A stretch of DNA of 64,000 nt from Symbiopectobacterium purcellii_A (GCF_052050035.1 NZ_CP189882.1:1860001-1924000), one strand, 5' to 3'; positions 7,914 to 16,991 are shown, counted from the first letter of the stretch. The notes: generated from the letters alone by a model not told the origin. Made by a program: numbers and translations.

Positions 7914-9178
7914 GTTCCGCAACGCTAGAGGGCGCTGAAGAGGCCCTGGATGCCTTCGCGGACAAATGGGATGAGCAGTTCCCGACGATCAGCCCATCGT
8001 GGAGAAATAATTGGGAACGTCTCATCGTCATTTTTGATTTTCCGCCGGAGATCCGCAAGGTTATCTACACCACCAACGCGATAGAGTCGTTAAATGCTTC
8101 ATTGCGCAAGATAACGAAAACGCGACGAATATTTCCAACGGATGACTCGGTGCTAAAATTATTCTATCTAGCCTTGCATAATATCTCGGCTAAATGGACC
8201 CTACCAATCAGAGACTGGAAACCGGCTATGAGCCAATTCATGTTGATGTATGGAGATCGGATTTCCGGTTAAGCGATGGAGCCATTTACACGAAATTCTT
8301 TACAGACTCGCGATGGCGTGTTCAACTGTAATACGGATGCCCGAGATTATTTTATTTTCTTGTTTTTGTTCAGGCGATAAAGGTCTTTTTCGAGTTCCTT
8401 TTTTTGGGATTTGTGTATTAGGATGCTGTTTATCTATACCTTGAAAACCGGTATCTGCCCAGATGGTTACCTCAGGAGGAATATGGCGAATTATATCGAC
8501 TTTATCGAGTAAGCGTTTATCGTGACGGCGCCCATTTTTGCTCATGGGGATAAATCCAATTTGCCTTTTTTCGTCAGTCATAATAAGCCCTTTTCGAGTG
8601 GTCTGTCTTTTCTTTCCCGAATACATTTTTTTCGCCGACGCAGATTCTTAGGCTTTTGGACAGGTCGCTCTGTCCCATCAATAAAGACGTCTTTAACTCC
8701 AGGAAAGGCGCGAAAAAATTCCTCAGCAGAGCGAATTTGACGAGCGGGCAAAACACATTCTCGCCCCAAGGTCATCTCTAAAACCGGCAATAATATTTTT
8801 ACCCAGCGACATACCCGTGTTCTATCTAAACCAAAAGGAAGTCCTTGCAAATCATAGGTCGGATAACATTTTAAATACAATAAAATAAAAAGCAGTTTAT
8901 CTAATGGGGTTGGGATAAATCCTTTCTGCCCTGCACCCATCTGCCGCTCGTGATCTTTTCGATTCTTTTTCCGATAAATCAAATAACAAGCTGAAAATTC
9001 AGCGGCTAAATTTTTCAATTCTTCGACTGATAATCCAATGATTGCTTTACATAAACGATTATCTCGTAACAACCGCTCTTTGTTGATCATTTCAAACCTT
9101 TATTCTCTAAGTTAAACCTCTTTTTATTCTCAATAGCCTGACAAAAAATGCAAGTCTCTATTCAGCAACTAGTTTAAT

Positions 9179-9580
9179 GGCCACAGGGTATCCGGCATCG
9201 TGAATGTGCCGTGCTGGCACGGCGTATCCGGCAGGCGGGCCATCATGGTGGCAATCCACAGGTCGGTGGCCTTTTTGCCGCAGGTCGGACATCCGCGTCC
9301 GTGGCAGCTCTGATGGATGTAACGGTGGTGAGTGCAGTCGGGGTTGCTGCAGCGAAATTCCCGGCTGCCCGTCAGTGGGGTGCCGCAGGCCAGCATCTTT
9401 GTTATAGCCAAGCGACATTATTTTGATAACAGCCAGCTATGCTTCTTTGCCGCATATCAGGGCATAGGATGTAATCATTTTTAAGTCGGTTGGCTATACA
9501 ACCTCAATCTCTACAGGCCGGAGCGGGTATGCCTCCATGATGTCAGCCCATGCCCTGTTGCGCTGAAACAGCGTCTTCAT
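9179..9580 (-). pseudogene. IS91-family transposase, N-terminal zinc-binding part, interrupted
   Basis: The start at 9580 reads MKTLFQRNRAWADIMEAYPL. After removal of MITE copy D (TA target at GTTGTAACAAAG) the frame continues into TKMLACGTPLTGSREFRC, SNPDCTHH and CHGRGCPTCGKKATDLW. These are the cysteine-rich zinc-binding motifs found before the rolling-circle nuclease domain of IS91 transposases. The C-terminal nuclease part is cut off by the IS5-type element at 9178. About 100 residues remain. Confidence 0.8.
9403..9498 (+). mobile_element. 96-bp MITE copy D
   Basis: A complete copy, TA-flanked, inserted in the IS91-type transposase gene. Both flanks belong to the same gene, so this is a simple insertion. 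Confidence 0.94.
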
Positions 9581-9602
9581 GGGGCGGGGCTGTATGCCGG
9601 TA

Positions 9603-9830
9603 TCATCCGTGCGGGTCATCGGAGAGCATCTCCGCTTCGGTTTCGTACAGGTCAAACCGGCGACAGGTATGGCAGAAGGCAACGTAGTGGTACGGAGAAT
9701 CAGGGAATTCACTGTAGAAGGTGGTCCAGAACCACTCTGTGCAGTCAGGATCGTTGTCAACGAAAAGGCGGAATTGCTGGTAAGGGAGGTTGCCCTGTCG
9801 GACCACCGTTTTGAAAATCTGCTTAACCAT
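9603..9830 (-). CDS. Small hypothetical protein beside the IS91 remnant
   Basis: A 75-residue protein begins MVKQIFKTVVRQGNLPYQQF and has a CHTCRRFDLYETEAE segment. It ends 22 bp before the IS91-type transposase start and is on the same strand. I do not recognise the family. Position and strand suggest an accessory frame of the IS91-like element or a plasmid gene it captured. IS630 inserted 8 bp upstream of the start, so its promoter is gone. Confidence 0.5.
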   Translation of the reverse strand: MVKQIFKTVVRQGNLPYQQFRLFVDNDPDCTEWFWTTFYSEFPDSPYHYVAFCHTCRRFDLYETEAEMLSDDPHG

Positions 9831-10181
9831 TTTTGTATAGCCAAGCGACTTAATTTTGATTACACCATATGGACTGAGAACAAACTCTCTGTATCGCAAC
9901 CCATCTCTCTTTTTTTGCTTTTTGCTTGTGCCCATTTATGCTCAATTGGGTTAAGATCTGGCGAATATGTAGGCAAATACTCCACCATATACCCTGCATC
10001 GATGATGACTTGTTGAATATTATGTTTTTTGTGAAAAGTGGCATTGTCCATCATGATTACACTGTTTTTAGGGAGTACTGGGATAAGGACTTGTGTGACC
10101 CAGGCATAGAAAACATCGCTGTTAATATTGATATCAAATAATCCGATAGCAAACAGCGTTGTGCCTAATAAAGCGCCGATA

Positions 10182-11062
10182 TAGCTAAACGACTTAATTT
10201 TGATTACATTATTTAAATGAGCTATTCAATTGATTTTAGACGTAAAGTGATATCTACACGGAAAAACGAAGGGTTGAGTATCCGAGAAACAGCGAAGCAA
10301 TTTCGGATTGGCCCTGCCTCTGTATCGCGTTGGATTAATCAAATAGAGTCAAAAGCATCGACCACGCGTCAGCGAAAGATCGATAAATCCGAGTTGATAA
10401 AAGATGTTGAACAATATCCAGATGCTTACCAAAAAGAACGTGCAGAGCGTTTTGGCGTTTGTCAGAAGGCCATTTGGCAAGCGCTTAAAAAGCTGGGATT
10501 GACCTATAAAAAAAAACGCTACGTCATCCGAAAGCCGACGAAAACGCCCGGCAGGGATTTCAACAAAAAAAACAACAGTATGAAAAAGAAGGTAAACCTA
10601 TTGTTTTTATTGATGAAAGTGGTTTTTCACACGATACCCCACGGACTCACGGCTATTCCCCAAAAGGTCAACGGTGTTTTGGCCTGAAGAACTGGGGAGC
10701 TAGGGGAAGAACAAATGTTATCGGCGCTTTATTAGGCACAACGCTGTTTGCTATCGGATTATTTGATATCAATATTAACAGCGATGTTTTCTATGCCTGG
10801 GTCACACAAGTCCTTATCCCAGTACTCCCTAAAAACAGTGTAATCATGATGGACAATGCCACTTTTCACAAAAAACATAATATTCAACAAGTCATCATCG
10901 ATGCAGGGTATATGGTGGAGTATTTGCCTACATATTCGCCAGATCTTAACCCAATTGAGCATAAATGGGCACAAGCAAAAAGCAAAAAAAGAGAGATGGG
11001 TTGCGATACAGAGAGTTTGTTCTCAGTCCATATGGTGTAATCAAAATTAAGTCGCTTGGCTA
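10182..11062 (+). mobile_element. IS630-type element, copy 3, nested in copy 2
   Basis: This 881-bp element has TA flanks (10180-10181 and 11063-11064), in opposite orientation to the host copy. It carries 9 A and a T-to-G change in the slippery region (AAACGCTACG for AAACTCTACG). Confidence 0.93.
10217..11040 (+). pseudogene. IS630-family transposase with altered frameshift region
   Basis: The helix-turn-helix frame starts at 10217. The DDE frame, ending at 11040, carries FIDESGFSHD-like residues and MMDNATFH. With 9 A the upstream frame reads on for 156 residues into a non-catalytic frame. A Pro replaces Ala in the HD(A/T)PRTHG region. Output of full-length enzyme would need a slip different from that in the A8 copies. 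Confidence 0.75.
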
Positions 11063-11069
11063 TAACATT

Positions 11070-12378
11070 GAGTCTGTAAAGAATTTTGTGTAAATGGCTC
11101 CATTGCTTAACCGGAGATTCGTTCTCCATACATCAACATGAATTGGCTCATAGCAGGTTTCCAGTCTCTGATTGGCAAGGTCCATTTAGCAGAGATATTA
11201 TGCAAGGCTAGATAGAGTAATTTTATCACCGAGTCATCCGTTGGAAATATTCGTCGCGTTTTCGTTATCTTGCGCAATGAAGCATTTAACGACTCTATCG
11301 CGTTGGTGGTGTAGATAACCTTGCGGATCTCCGGCGGAAAGTCAAAAATGACGATGAGACGTTCCCAATTATTTCTCCACGACGGGCTGATCGTCGGGAA
11401 CTGTTCATCCCATTTGGCCGCGAAGGCATCCAGGGCCTCTTCAGCGCCCTCTAGCGTTGCGGAACTATAGATGGTGCGCAGGTCAGCAGCAACGGCCTTA
11501 CGCTCTTTCCAGCCGACGTAGCGCAGCGAGTTCCGCACCTGATGCACAATGCAGAGCTGTACCCGCGTATGCGGGTAAACAGCTTCAATGGCATCAGGAA
11601 AGCCTTTCAGGCCATCGCAGCAGGCGACGAAGATGTCCTTTAGCCCACGATTTTTCAGTTCTGTCATCACAGATAACCAGAACTTGGCCCCCTCAGTTTT
11701 GGCTATCCATAGCCCCAGCAGCTCTTTTTCGCCCTGGCCGTTGACGCCGAGGGCCAGATAAACAGACTTGTTGGCCACGGCTCCGCCGTCCTGGCTTTTG
11801 ACAACAATACAGTCAAGGTAAACAATGGGATAAAGCGCATCCAGCGGCCGTTGCTGCCAGCGCTTAACTTCATCCATCACAGCATTGGTCACTTGAGAAA
11901 TGAAGCCAGCGGAAACATCGACCCCGTAGACTTCTTTAAAGTGTGCCTGAATATCACGGGTTGATAACCCTCTGGAATAGAGAGAAATAATGCGGTCATC
12001 GAAGCCGTTAAGCTGTTTTTCGTGCTTACCGATCAGTGTCGGCTCGAAGGTACTGTTGCGGTCGCGCGGAATATCGAGCTCGATCTCCCCATTTTGGCTA
12101 CGTACGCTCTTGGATGTCTTGCCATTGCGTGAGTTGCCTGAATGATTACCAGCCGGGTCATGCTTAGCATACCCAAGGTGCATCTCCATCTCAGCTTCAA
12201 GAACCCGTTCCGCCAGTCTTTTAGTCAGCACCTTGAGTAGGCCTGATTCACCCAGCAGATCCTGAGGGGAGTGACAATCTTGAAGCAGTTGGTCAATAAG
12301 TTCGTTGCTGATAGGCATTTTGTTATCCTTTGAAGGTTTTCCTCAAAATGCCATTTACACAGATTATTTTACAGTCTC
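11070..12378 (-). mobile_element. IS256-type element, copy 2 (1309 bp)
   Basis: It is flanked by the 8-bp duplication ATAACATT (11062-11069 and 12379-12386). The terminal repeats are GAGTCTGTAAAGAATTTTGT and, inverted, GAGACTGTAAAATAATCTGT. It sits inside IS630 copy 2, two bases from the inner IS630. Confidence 0.95.
11107..12318 (-). CDS. IS256-family transposase
   Basis: The 403-residue mutator-type transposase begins MPISNELIDQLLQDCHSPQD. Catalytic-type acidic residues lie in YLDCIVVKSQ, CCDGLKGFPDA and TTNAIESLNASLRK. It is identical in length and almost certainly in sequence to those at 20563, 48962 and 57386, so these copies spread recently. The start is preceded by AAAGGATAACAAA. Confidence 0.95.
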   Translation of the reverse strand: MPISNELIDQLLQDCHSPQDLLGESGLLKVLTKRLAERVLEAEMEMHLGYAKHDPAGNHSGNSRNGKTSKSVRSQNGEIELDIPRDRNSTFEPTLIGKHEKQLNGFDDRIISLYSRGLSTRDIQAHFKEVYGVDVSAGFISQVTNAVMDEVKRWQQRPLDALYPIVYLDCIVVKSQDGGAVANKSVYLALGVNGQGEKELLGLWIAKTEGAKFWLSVMTELKNRGLKDIFVACCDGLKGFPDAIEAVYPHTRVQLCIVHQVRNSLRYVGWKERKAVAADLRTIYSSATLEGAEEALDAFAAKWDEQFPTISPSWRNNWERLIVIFDFPPEIRKVIYTTNAIESLNASLRKITKTRRIFPTDDSVIKLLYLALHNISAKWTLPIRDWKPAMSQFMLMYGERISG

Positions 12379-12920
12379 ATAACATTTGTTCTTCCCCTAG
12401 CTCCCCAGTTCTTCAGGCCAAAACACCGTTGACCTTTTGGGGAATAGCCGTGAGTCCGTGGGGCATCGTGTGAAAAACCACTTTCATCAATAAAAACAAT
12501 AGGTTTACCTTCTTTTTCATACTGTTGTTTTTTTTGTTGAAATCCCTGCCGGGCGTTTTCGTCGGCTTTCGGATGACGTAGAGTTTTTTTTTATAGGTCA
12601 ATCCCAGCTTTTTAAGCGCTTGCCAAATGGCCTTCTGACAAACGCCAAAACGCTCTGCACGTTCTTTTTGGTAAGCATCTGGATATTGTTCAACATCTTT
12701 TATCAACTCGGATTTATCGATCTTTCGCTGACGCGTGGTCGATGCTTTTGACTCTATTTGATTAATCCAACGCGATACAGAGGCAGGGCCAATCCGAAAT
12801 TGCTTCGCTGTTTCTCGGATACTCAACCCTTCGTTTTTCCGTGTAGATATCACTTTACGTCTAAAATCAATTGAATAGCTCATTTAAATAATGTAATCAA
12901 AATTAAGTCGTTTAGCTATA

Positions 12921-13103
12921 TGAACGCGCTGATGCGCAGGGGAATGTGACACGGGATAACCTTCGGCTGGCGGGTTTCAGAATATCGCTATCCTGCCACA
13001 CTTCGATTTGCAGCCGCCAGGCTGCTTCGTTCAAGGCAGCGTGCGCCGCAAAGGAGGCAGCACAAAACACAGCATGATTTCGGCGAGTTAACCCTGGCAG
13101 CAT
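12921..13103 (-). pseudogene. N-terminal remnant of an unidentified gene
   Basis: An open frame from ATG at 13103 runs 61 residues (MLPGLTRRNHAVFCAASFAA and onward) up to the IS630 junction. I do not recognise the family. GC content is like that of neighbouring chromosomal genes, and the frame is cut cleanly by the IS, so a real gene was probably truncated here. Confidence 0.4.
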
Positions 13104-13189
13104 AAATGAAAAACGCGCCTTTAAAAAATTTTTAATTGTTTAAATGTAAGAAAGATGAATCGAGTCAGCGGGGAAAAAGCAAAAAAAAA

Positions 13190-13214
13190 CCGAAATAACA
13201 TTTTGTTATTTCGG
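13190..13214 (-). terminator. Rho-independent terminator of sodA
   Basis: A perfect 11-bp stem (CCGAAATAACA with TGTTATTTCGG) has a 3-base loop. Leftward of it is a run of nine A on the plus strand, which gives a U-tract in the sodA transcript. It lies 30 bp past the sodA stop. Confidence 0.9.
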
Positions 13215-13243
13215 TTTCATGCGTTTTATACCGTCAGGACAAA

Positions 13244-13867
13244 TTATTTGGCAGCAGCAAAACGTGCAGCCGCTTCGTCCCAGTTCACCACTTTCCAGAA
13301 CGCTTTGATGTAATCCGGACGACGGTTTTGATATTTCAGGTAGTAAGCGTGTTCCCACACGTCCAGCGCGACGATCGGGTAACCGGATGCGCCAGACACC
13401 GCTTCACCCATCAGTGGACTATCTTGGTTAGCCGTAGAAACCACGGCCAGTTTGCCGTCTTCTTTCAATACCAGCCACGCCCAGCCTGAGCCGAAACGAG
13501 TAGCTGCCGCTTGCTCAAATTTTTCTTTGAAAGCATCAACGCTGCCGAAATCGCGTTCGATAGCCGCTTTCAGGGAGCCGCCCAGCGTGGTGCCCAGTTT
13601 CAGGCCTTTCCAGAACAGGCTGTGGTTAGCATGGCCGCCGGCGTTGTTACGCAGTACCGCTTTCTTCTCGGCCGGTACTTTATCCAGTTTGGCGATCAGT
13701 TCTTCTGCGGAGAGGCTAGCGAATTCCGGCAGACTTTCCAGCGCTGCGTTAGCGTTATTGACGTAAGCCTGGTGGTGCTTGGAGTGATGGATTTCAATCG
13801 TTTGTTTGTCGAAATGCGGTTCCAGCGCGTCATAAGCGTAAGGCAGGGATGGCAGTGAATAACTCAT
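13244..13867 (-). CDS. sodA: Manganese superoxide dismutase
   Basis: The 207-residue cytosolic enzyme converts superoxide to hydrogen peroxide and oxygen. It starts MSYSLPSLPYAYDALEPHFD and is preceded by GGAGATGATAA. The four metal ligands of the family are in IEIHHSKHHQAYV, GGHANHSLFW and LDVWEHAYY (Asp and His). Length and motifs are those of SodA, not SodB. An upstream in-frame ATG (13882) lacks a good ribosome-binding site. The gene is monocistronic with a strong terminator. Intact oxidative-stress defence fits an insect-associated lifestyle. Confidence 0.96.
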   Translation of the reverse strand: MSYSLPSLPYAYDALEPHFDKQTIEIHHSKHHQAYVNNANAALESLPEFASLSAEELIAKLDKVPAEKKAVLRNNAGGHANHSLFWKGLKLGTTLGGSLKAAIERDFGSVDAFKEKFEQAAATRFGSGWAWLVLKEDGKLAVVSTANQDSPLMGEAVSGASGYPIVALDVWEHAYYLKYQNRRPDYIKAFWKVVNWDEAAARFAAAK

Positions 13868-14152
13868 ATTTATCATCTCCATAGTTATACTACTAAATAA
13901 TCGCGAGCGTGCTTGGTCTTGGTTGTGGCGCGCGCGTGATAGTGAGGTACGGCACGCCTCAAGCGGTAGTGGTTAACAAACAACCGTTTGTTAGCGTCGC
14001 GTAATCATGAGGTTCATTATAGTTAATTAAATGATCTTGAAAACGATTATTCGCGTCGCCATCACACGGCGTTCTCACGTTTACCCCCGGAAAACAGACG
14101 GTTATATCATTGTTGCCTAAGCTAAAAACAGATTAATCTATCCGCAGTGGCC

Positions 14153-14965
14153 TCATGCGCTGTCGAGCAGGCGCTGTGGATGGGTATAAACGGTTGCCCG
14201 GCCTGGGCGGCAAAAGCACGCCAGCGTCAGGTTGCAGCGCTCAGCCACATCAATGGCGAGCGACGTCGCCGCTGAAACGGCAAACAGGATCTCGACGCCG
14301 CACATCGCGGCTTTTTGCACCATCTCATAGCTGGCACGGCTGGAAACCAACACGGCACCTGAGTGCCAGGGGCGCGTAGTGCGCACGCCCAGCAGTTTAT
14401 CGAGCGCCACGTGGCGGCCAACATCTTCGCAGCCGCCCAAAATAGTCCCTTCAGCGGAAAGCCAGGCCGCCGCATGGGTAGAACCGGTCAATTGGCCAAT
14501 ATGCTGCACGTCTTTGAGTTGTTTTAATGCACCGTCCAGGTGATTTAGCGAGAAGGTTTGCGTGAAGGGCAGCGGTGTGACCGGCTTGCCGATCTCTTCT
14601 AACTGTTCGACACCACACACGCCGCAGCCGGTGCGACCGTTCATGGCGCGGCGGCGCTCTTTTAGCCCCGAAAAGCGGCGGCTGGAGAGCTCTATCTGGA
14701 CTTCAATACCATTACAGACCGGCTGCACGTCCATGCCGTAAATCTCTTGCGGTGACGTGATGATGCCTTCCGACAGGGAAAAACCTAACGCAAAGGCTTC
14801 CAGATCTTTTGGCGTAGCCATCATCACCACATGGGAAATGCCGTTGTACACCAGTGCGACCGGCAATTCTTCCGCCAACCAGTCAGTTTTGGCCTCAGAC
14901 AGGCTGCCTTGATGGCGTACCGTTCGTTGGCATGCGCCCTCGAGCGCAGGGATCGCTTCTTCCAC
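14153..14965 (-). CDS. fdhD: Formate dehydrogenase accessory sulfurtransferase FdhD
   Basis: This 270-residue protein is needed to sulfurate the molybdenum cofactor of formate dehydrogenases, passing sulfur from IscS. The conserved GCGVCG loop holds Cys114 and Cys117. The GGCEDVGRHVALDKLLG and SSRASYEMVQKA segments are also family signatures. The start codon is GTG at 14965 with a weak ribosome-binding site. It is divergent from aldB, with about 290 bp between them. No formate dehydrogenase genes lie in this window. Confidence 0.93.
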   Translation of the reverse strand: MEEAIPALEGACQRTVRHQGSLSEAKTDWLAEELPVALVYNGISHVVMMATPKDLEAFALGFSLSEGIITSPQEIYGMDVQPVCNGIEVQIELSSRRFSGLKERRRAMNGRTGCGVCGVEQLEEIGKPVTPLPFTQTFSLNHLDGALKQLKDVQHIGQLTGSTHAAAWLSAEGTILGGCEDVGRHVALDKLLGVRTTRPWHSGAVLVSSRASYEMVQKAAMCGVEILFAVSAATSLAIDVAERCNLTLACFCRPGRATVYTHPQRLLDSA

Positions 14966-15252
14966 GTATTATCCCTATAATGTGTTCATTCTGGAGTAGA
15001 ATGCCATTATTTCACTCCACCGGGTGCGATGCGAGTTTTATCGTGGCACGCGGTGTGTTGCCTGTTGTCCAGGGCACAAAAAGGGAGGCAAAGTGTGCGT
15101 TTCCTCGAAGAGTCGCTAAACAGCGCGGCAGGAAAGCCGATTTGTGTATACGCTTGGTAGACCGTCCTTGATGTTAGCAATTTTTTGCATATTGGCTCTG
15201 TTTTCATCGCGGCCTGGCCGCGTAACCCTACGCCGAAGAACAGGAGACCGCA

Positions 15253-15798
15253 ATGGCACATCACACCGCTGAAGACCGGGTCGCGCCCGGCAACTATGCT
15301 TATCCCCTCAATGGCTTTGTTGAATAATTTAAGATACTGATTTATATAAGCATTATAAAATTTCAACGACTAATTTTTCCTCTCGGAATGCTTTTTATTG
15401 TGCTAACTATTTGATTTGTCGTTCTAACAAAATACATTCTCTGTAAATGCATTCTAACTAAAGAAGATGTAAATCAAACGGTTAAGTTATTCAACAAAGC
15501 CCCCCTCAATCTGAAAAAACGCTATGACAACTTTATCGGCGGCACCTGGGTGCCTCCGGTCAGTGGCGACTATTTCGTTAACCTGACGCCTGTCACTGGG
15601 CAACCCCTGTGTGAAGTCGCCAGCTCCGGTATGCGTGATGTCGACCATGCGCTGGATGCCGCCCATAACGCCAAGGCAGAGTGGGGCGAGATGTCGGTAC
15701 AGGAGCGCGCCTTGCTGCTGAACCGGATTGCGGATCGTATGGAGGAGAACCTGGAACTGCTGGCGTATGCGGAAACTTGGGATAACGGCAAACCGATT
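15253..15798 (+). pseudogene. aldB: Aldehyde dehydrogenase (AldB-like), interrupted and truncated
   Basis: The start is ATG at 15253 with AGGAGA upstream. The first 20 codons are followed by the 189-bp MITE (15313-15501). The frame then resumes at LNLKKRYDNFIGGTWVPP and continues through LTPVTGQPLCEVASSG and AETWDNGKPIV, which resemble E. coli AldB. It stops at about residue 110 where an IS30-type end begins at 15799. The NAD-binding domain's later part and the catalytic Cys/Glu are missing. The gene would have oxidised aldehydes to acids. Confidence 0.9.
15313..15501. mobile_element. 189-bp MITE with IS903-like ends, copy 2
   Basis: It has the same length and termini as copy 1 at 462-650. 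The 9-bp duplication is CCCCTCAAT (15304-15312 and 15502-15510). A near-identical interior indicates recent spread. It interrupts aldB. Confidence 0.92.
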
Positions 15799-16111
15799 GT
15801 GGCCCAATTCCCACTCGAAACGCAACAAAACGGTAGAGGCTTATGCCACCAGTAAGTGCGTTAAAAATACCTCATTGGGGGAACGATAGCCCAGCGATTT
15901 TCTGCCCCTTGTATTGAGTATGTGTTCGAGTTCGGCAATCTTACGATGACTGACCTGACTGAAGTCTGTTCCCTTTGGGTAAAAACGTCGTATCAGCCCG
16001 TTGGTGTGCTCATTCAAGCCCCTCTCCCAGGAATGATAAGGATGGGCAAAGTAGACCTGCGCCCCTGTGATTTGAGTAATTTGCTCGTGCAGAGCGAATT
16101 CAGGGCCGTTA
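15799..16111 (-). mobile_element. IS30-type fragment, 3' end
   Basis: The terminus near 15804 reads ATTCCCACTCGAAACGCAAC. About 310 bp remain. The rest was cut off by IS630 copy 4 at 16112. The same terminus appears alone at 7633-7657. Confidence 0.75.
15841..16111 (-). pseudogene. IS30-family transposase, C-terminal part
   Basis: Reading leftward, the frame gives NGLIRRFYPKGTDFSQV-like residues, followed by SHRKIAELEHILNTRGRK and SLGYRSPNEVFLTHLLVA before the stop at 15841. This is the conserved C-terminus of IS30 transposases. The DDE core is mostly absent. Confidence 0.8.
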
Positions 16112-16991
16112 TAGCTAAACGACTTAATTTTGATTACATTATTTAAATGAGCTATTCAATTGATTTTAGACGTAAAGTGATATCTACACGGAAAAACGAA
16201 GGGTTGAGTATCCGAGAAACAGCGAAGCAATTTCGGATTTGCCCTGCCTCTGTATCGCGTTGGATTAATCAAATAGAGTCAAAAGCATCGACCACGCGTC
16301 AGCGAAAGATCGATAAATCCGAGTTGATAAAAGATGTTGAACAATATCCAGATGCTTACCAAAAAGAACGTGCAGAGCGTTTTGGCGTTTGTCAGAAGGC
16401 CATTTGGCAAGCGCTTAAAAAGCTGGGATTGACCTATAAAAAAAACTCTACGTCATCCGAAAGCCGACGAAAACGCCCGGCAGGGATTTCAACAAAAAAA
16501 ACAACAGTATGAAAAAGAAGGTAAACCTATTGTTTTTATTGATGAAAGTGGTTTTTCACACGATGCCCCACGGACTCACGGCTATTCCCCAAAAGGTCAA
16601 CGGTGTTTTGGCCTGAAGAACTGGGGAGCTAGGGGAAGAACAAATGTTATCGGCGCTTTATTAGGCACAACGCTGTTTGCTATCGGATTATTTGATATCA
16701 ATATTAACAGCGATGTTTTCTATGCCTGGGTCACACAAGTCCTTATCCCAGTACTCCCTAAAAACAGTGTAATCATGATGGACAATGCCACTTTTCACAA
16801 AAAACATAATATTCAACAAGTCATCATCGATGCAGGGTATATGGTGGAGTATTTGCCTACATATTCGCCAGATCTTAACCCAATTGAGCATAAATGGGCA
16901 CAAGCAAAAAGCAAAAAAAGAGAGATGGGTTGCGATACAGAGAGTTTGTTCTCAGTCCATATGGTGTAATCAAAATTAAGTCGCTTGGCTA
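16112..16991 (+). mobile_element. IS630-type element, copy 4 (880 bp)
   Basis: TA flanks are at 16110-16111 and 16992-16993. It lies between the IS30 fragment and prophage-type sequence, so it may mark a deletion junction. Confidence 0.93.
16147..16969 (+). CDS. IS630-family transposase in two frames joined at an A8 tract
   Basis: Frame one (16147-16512) encodes the helix-turn-helix region. Frame two, open through to 16969, starts KKTLRHPKADENARQGFQQ and carries FIDESGFSHD, MMDNATFH and YSPDLNPIEHKW, the DDE triad. Joining them needs a shift at TATAAAAAAAACTC. In this copy Gly is replaced by Cys in the RI(G/C)PASVSRW helix, a possibly harmful change. Total length would be about 274 residues. 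Confidence 0.8.

Larger units (their letters stand above)
242..8272 (+). pseudogene. IS256-family (mutator-type) transposase, multiply interrupted
   Basis: The start is ATG at 242, preceded by AGAGGAC; the stop is at 8272. The reassembled pieces read the same 403-residue transposase as the intact copies at 11107, 20563, 48962 and 57386, with scattered substitutions. Examples are an E-to-Q change in the AERVLQAEME stretch and G for A before the KTEGAKFW motif. This copy is more diverged than the other four and carries the most nested inserts, so it looks like the oldest. Confidence 0.88.
183..8309 (+). mobile_element. IS256-type element (1309 bp), exploded by six later insertions
   Basis: The left end at 183 and right end at 8309 are flanked by the same 8-bp duplication, GCGATGGC (175-182 and 8310-8317). 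Six segments belong to the element: 183-461, 660-707, 1597-1731, 2797-3125, 4166-4286 and 7914-8309. They total 1308 bp against 1309 bp for the intact copies, so essentially no IS256 sequence was lost. The inserts are a 189-bp MITE, IS630, IS903, an IS5-type element and a MITE-bounded chromosomal cassette. Confidence 0.92.
57..9090 (-). pseudogene. IS5-family transposase (DDE_Tnp_4 type), interrupted and frameshifted
   Basis: The start codon is at 9090 and the C-terminal end is at 57. The encoded protein matches the 299-residue transposase at 3178-4077. It has an N-terminal helix-turn-helix region and a DDE core. Two defects are visible: the IS256-type insertion at 183-8309, and a T-run of 7 instead of 8 near 8630 that shifts the frame after about residue 155. 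It is not expected to make active enzyme. Confidence 0.85.
5..9175 (-). mobile_element. IS5-type element (about 1037 bp), split by everything from 183 to 8317
   Basis: This is the outer shell of a nested insertion. The parts 5-182 and 8318-9175 add up to 1036 bp, matching the uninterrupted copy at 3126-4162 (1037 bp) apart from one T lost from a T-run near 8630. The left end AAGCGTGTTGCTTAATAG and the inverted right end AAACTAGTTGCTGAATAG form imperfect terminal repeats. A 3-bp duplication, AAT, lies at 2-4 and 176-178 of the 9-kb block (9176-9178). It was inserted into an IS91 transposase gene whose remnant follows at 9179. Confidence 0.9.
9860..12883 (-). pseudogene. IS630-family transposase, interrupted
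   Basis: The start is at 12883 and the C-terminal stop at 9860. It is interrupted at the point corresponding to the GRTNVIGALL motif by IS630 copy 3 and an IS256. The upstream frame runs 156 residues here because the homopolymer tract is one base longer than in other copies. It then continues in a meaningless frame. Confidence 0.8.
9838..12918 (-). mobile_element. IS630-type element, copy 2, split by IS630 and IS256
   Basis: TA flanks are at 9836-9837 and 12919-12920. The parts 9838-10181, 11065-11069 and 12387-12918 add up to 881 bp, a full element. A second IS630 inserted at its internal TA (10180-10181), and an IS256 then inserted a few bases away with duplication ATAACATT. Its slippery tract has 9 T instead of 8, hence the extra base. 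Confidence 0.92.

Noticed and set aside
10217..10687. 156-residue version of the IS630 first frame as a distinct protein
   Set aside because: The extension follows from one extra A in the homopolymer and reads a non-catalytic frame of the same gene.
11457..11744. 95-residue open frame antisense to the IS256 transposase, repeated at 21137, 49312 and 57960
   Set aside because: It exists only because the transposase is copied; it has no ribosome-binding site of note and reads as a shadow.
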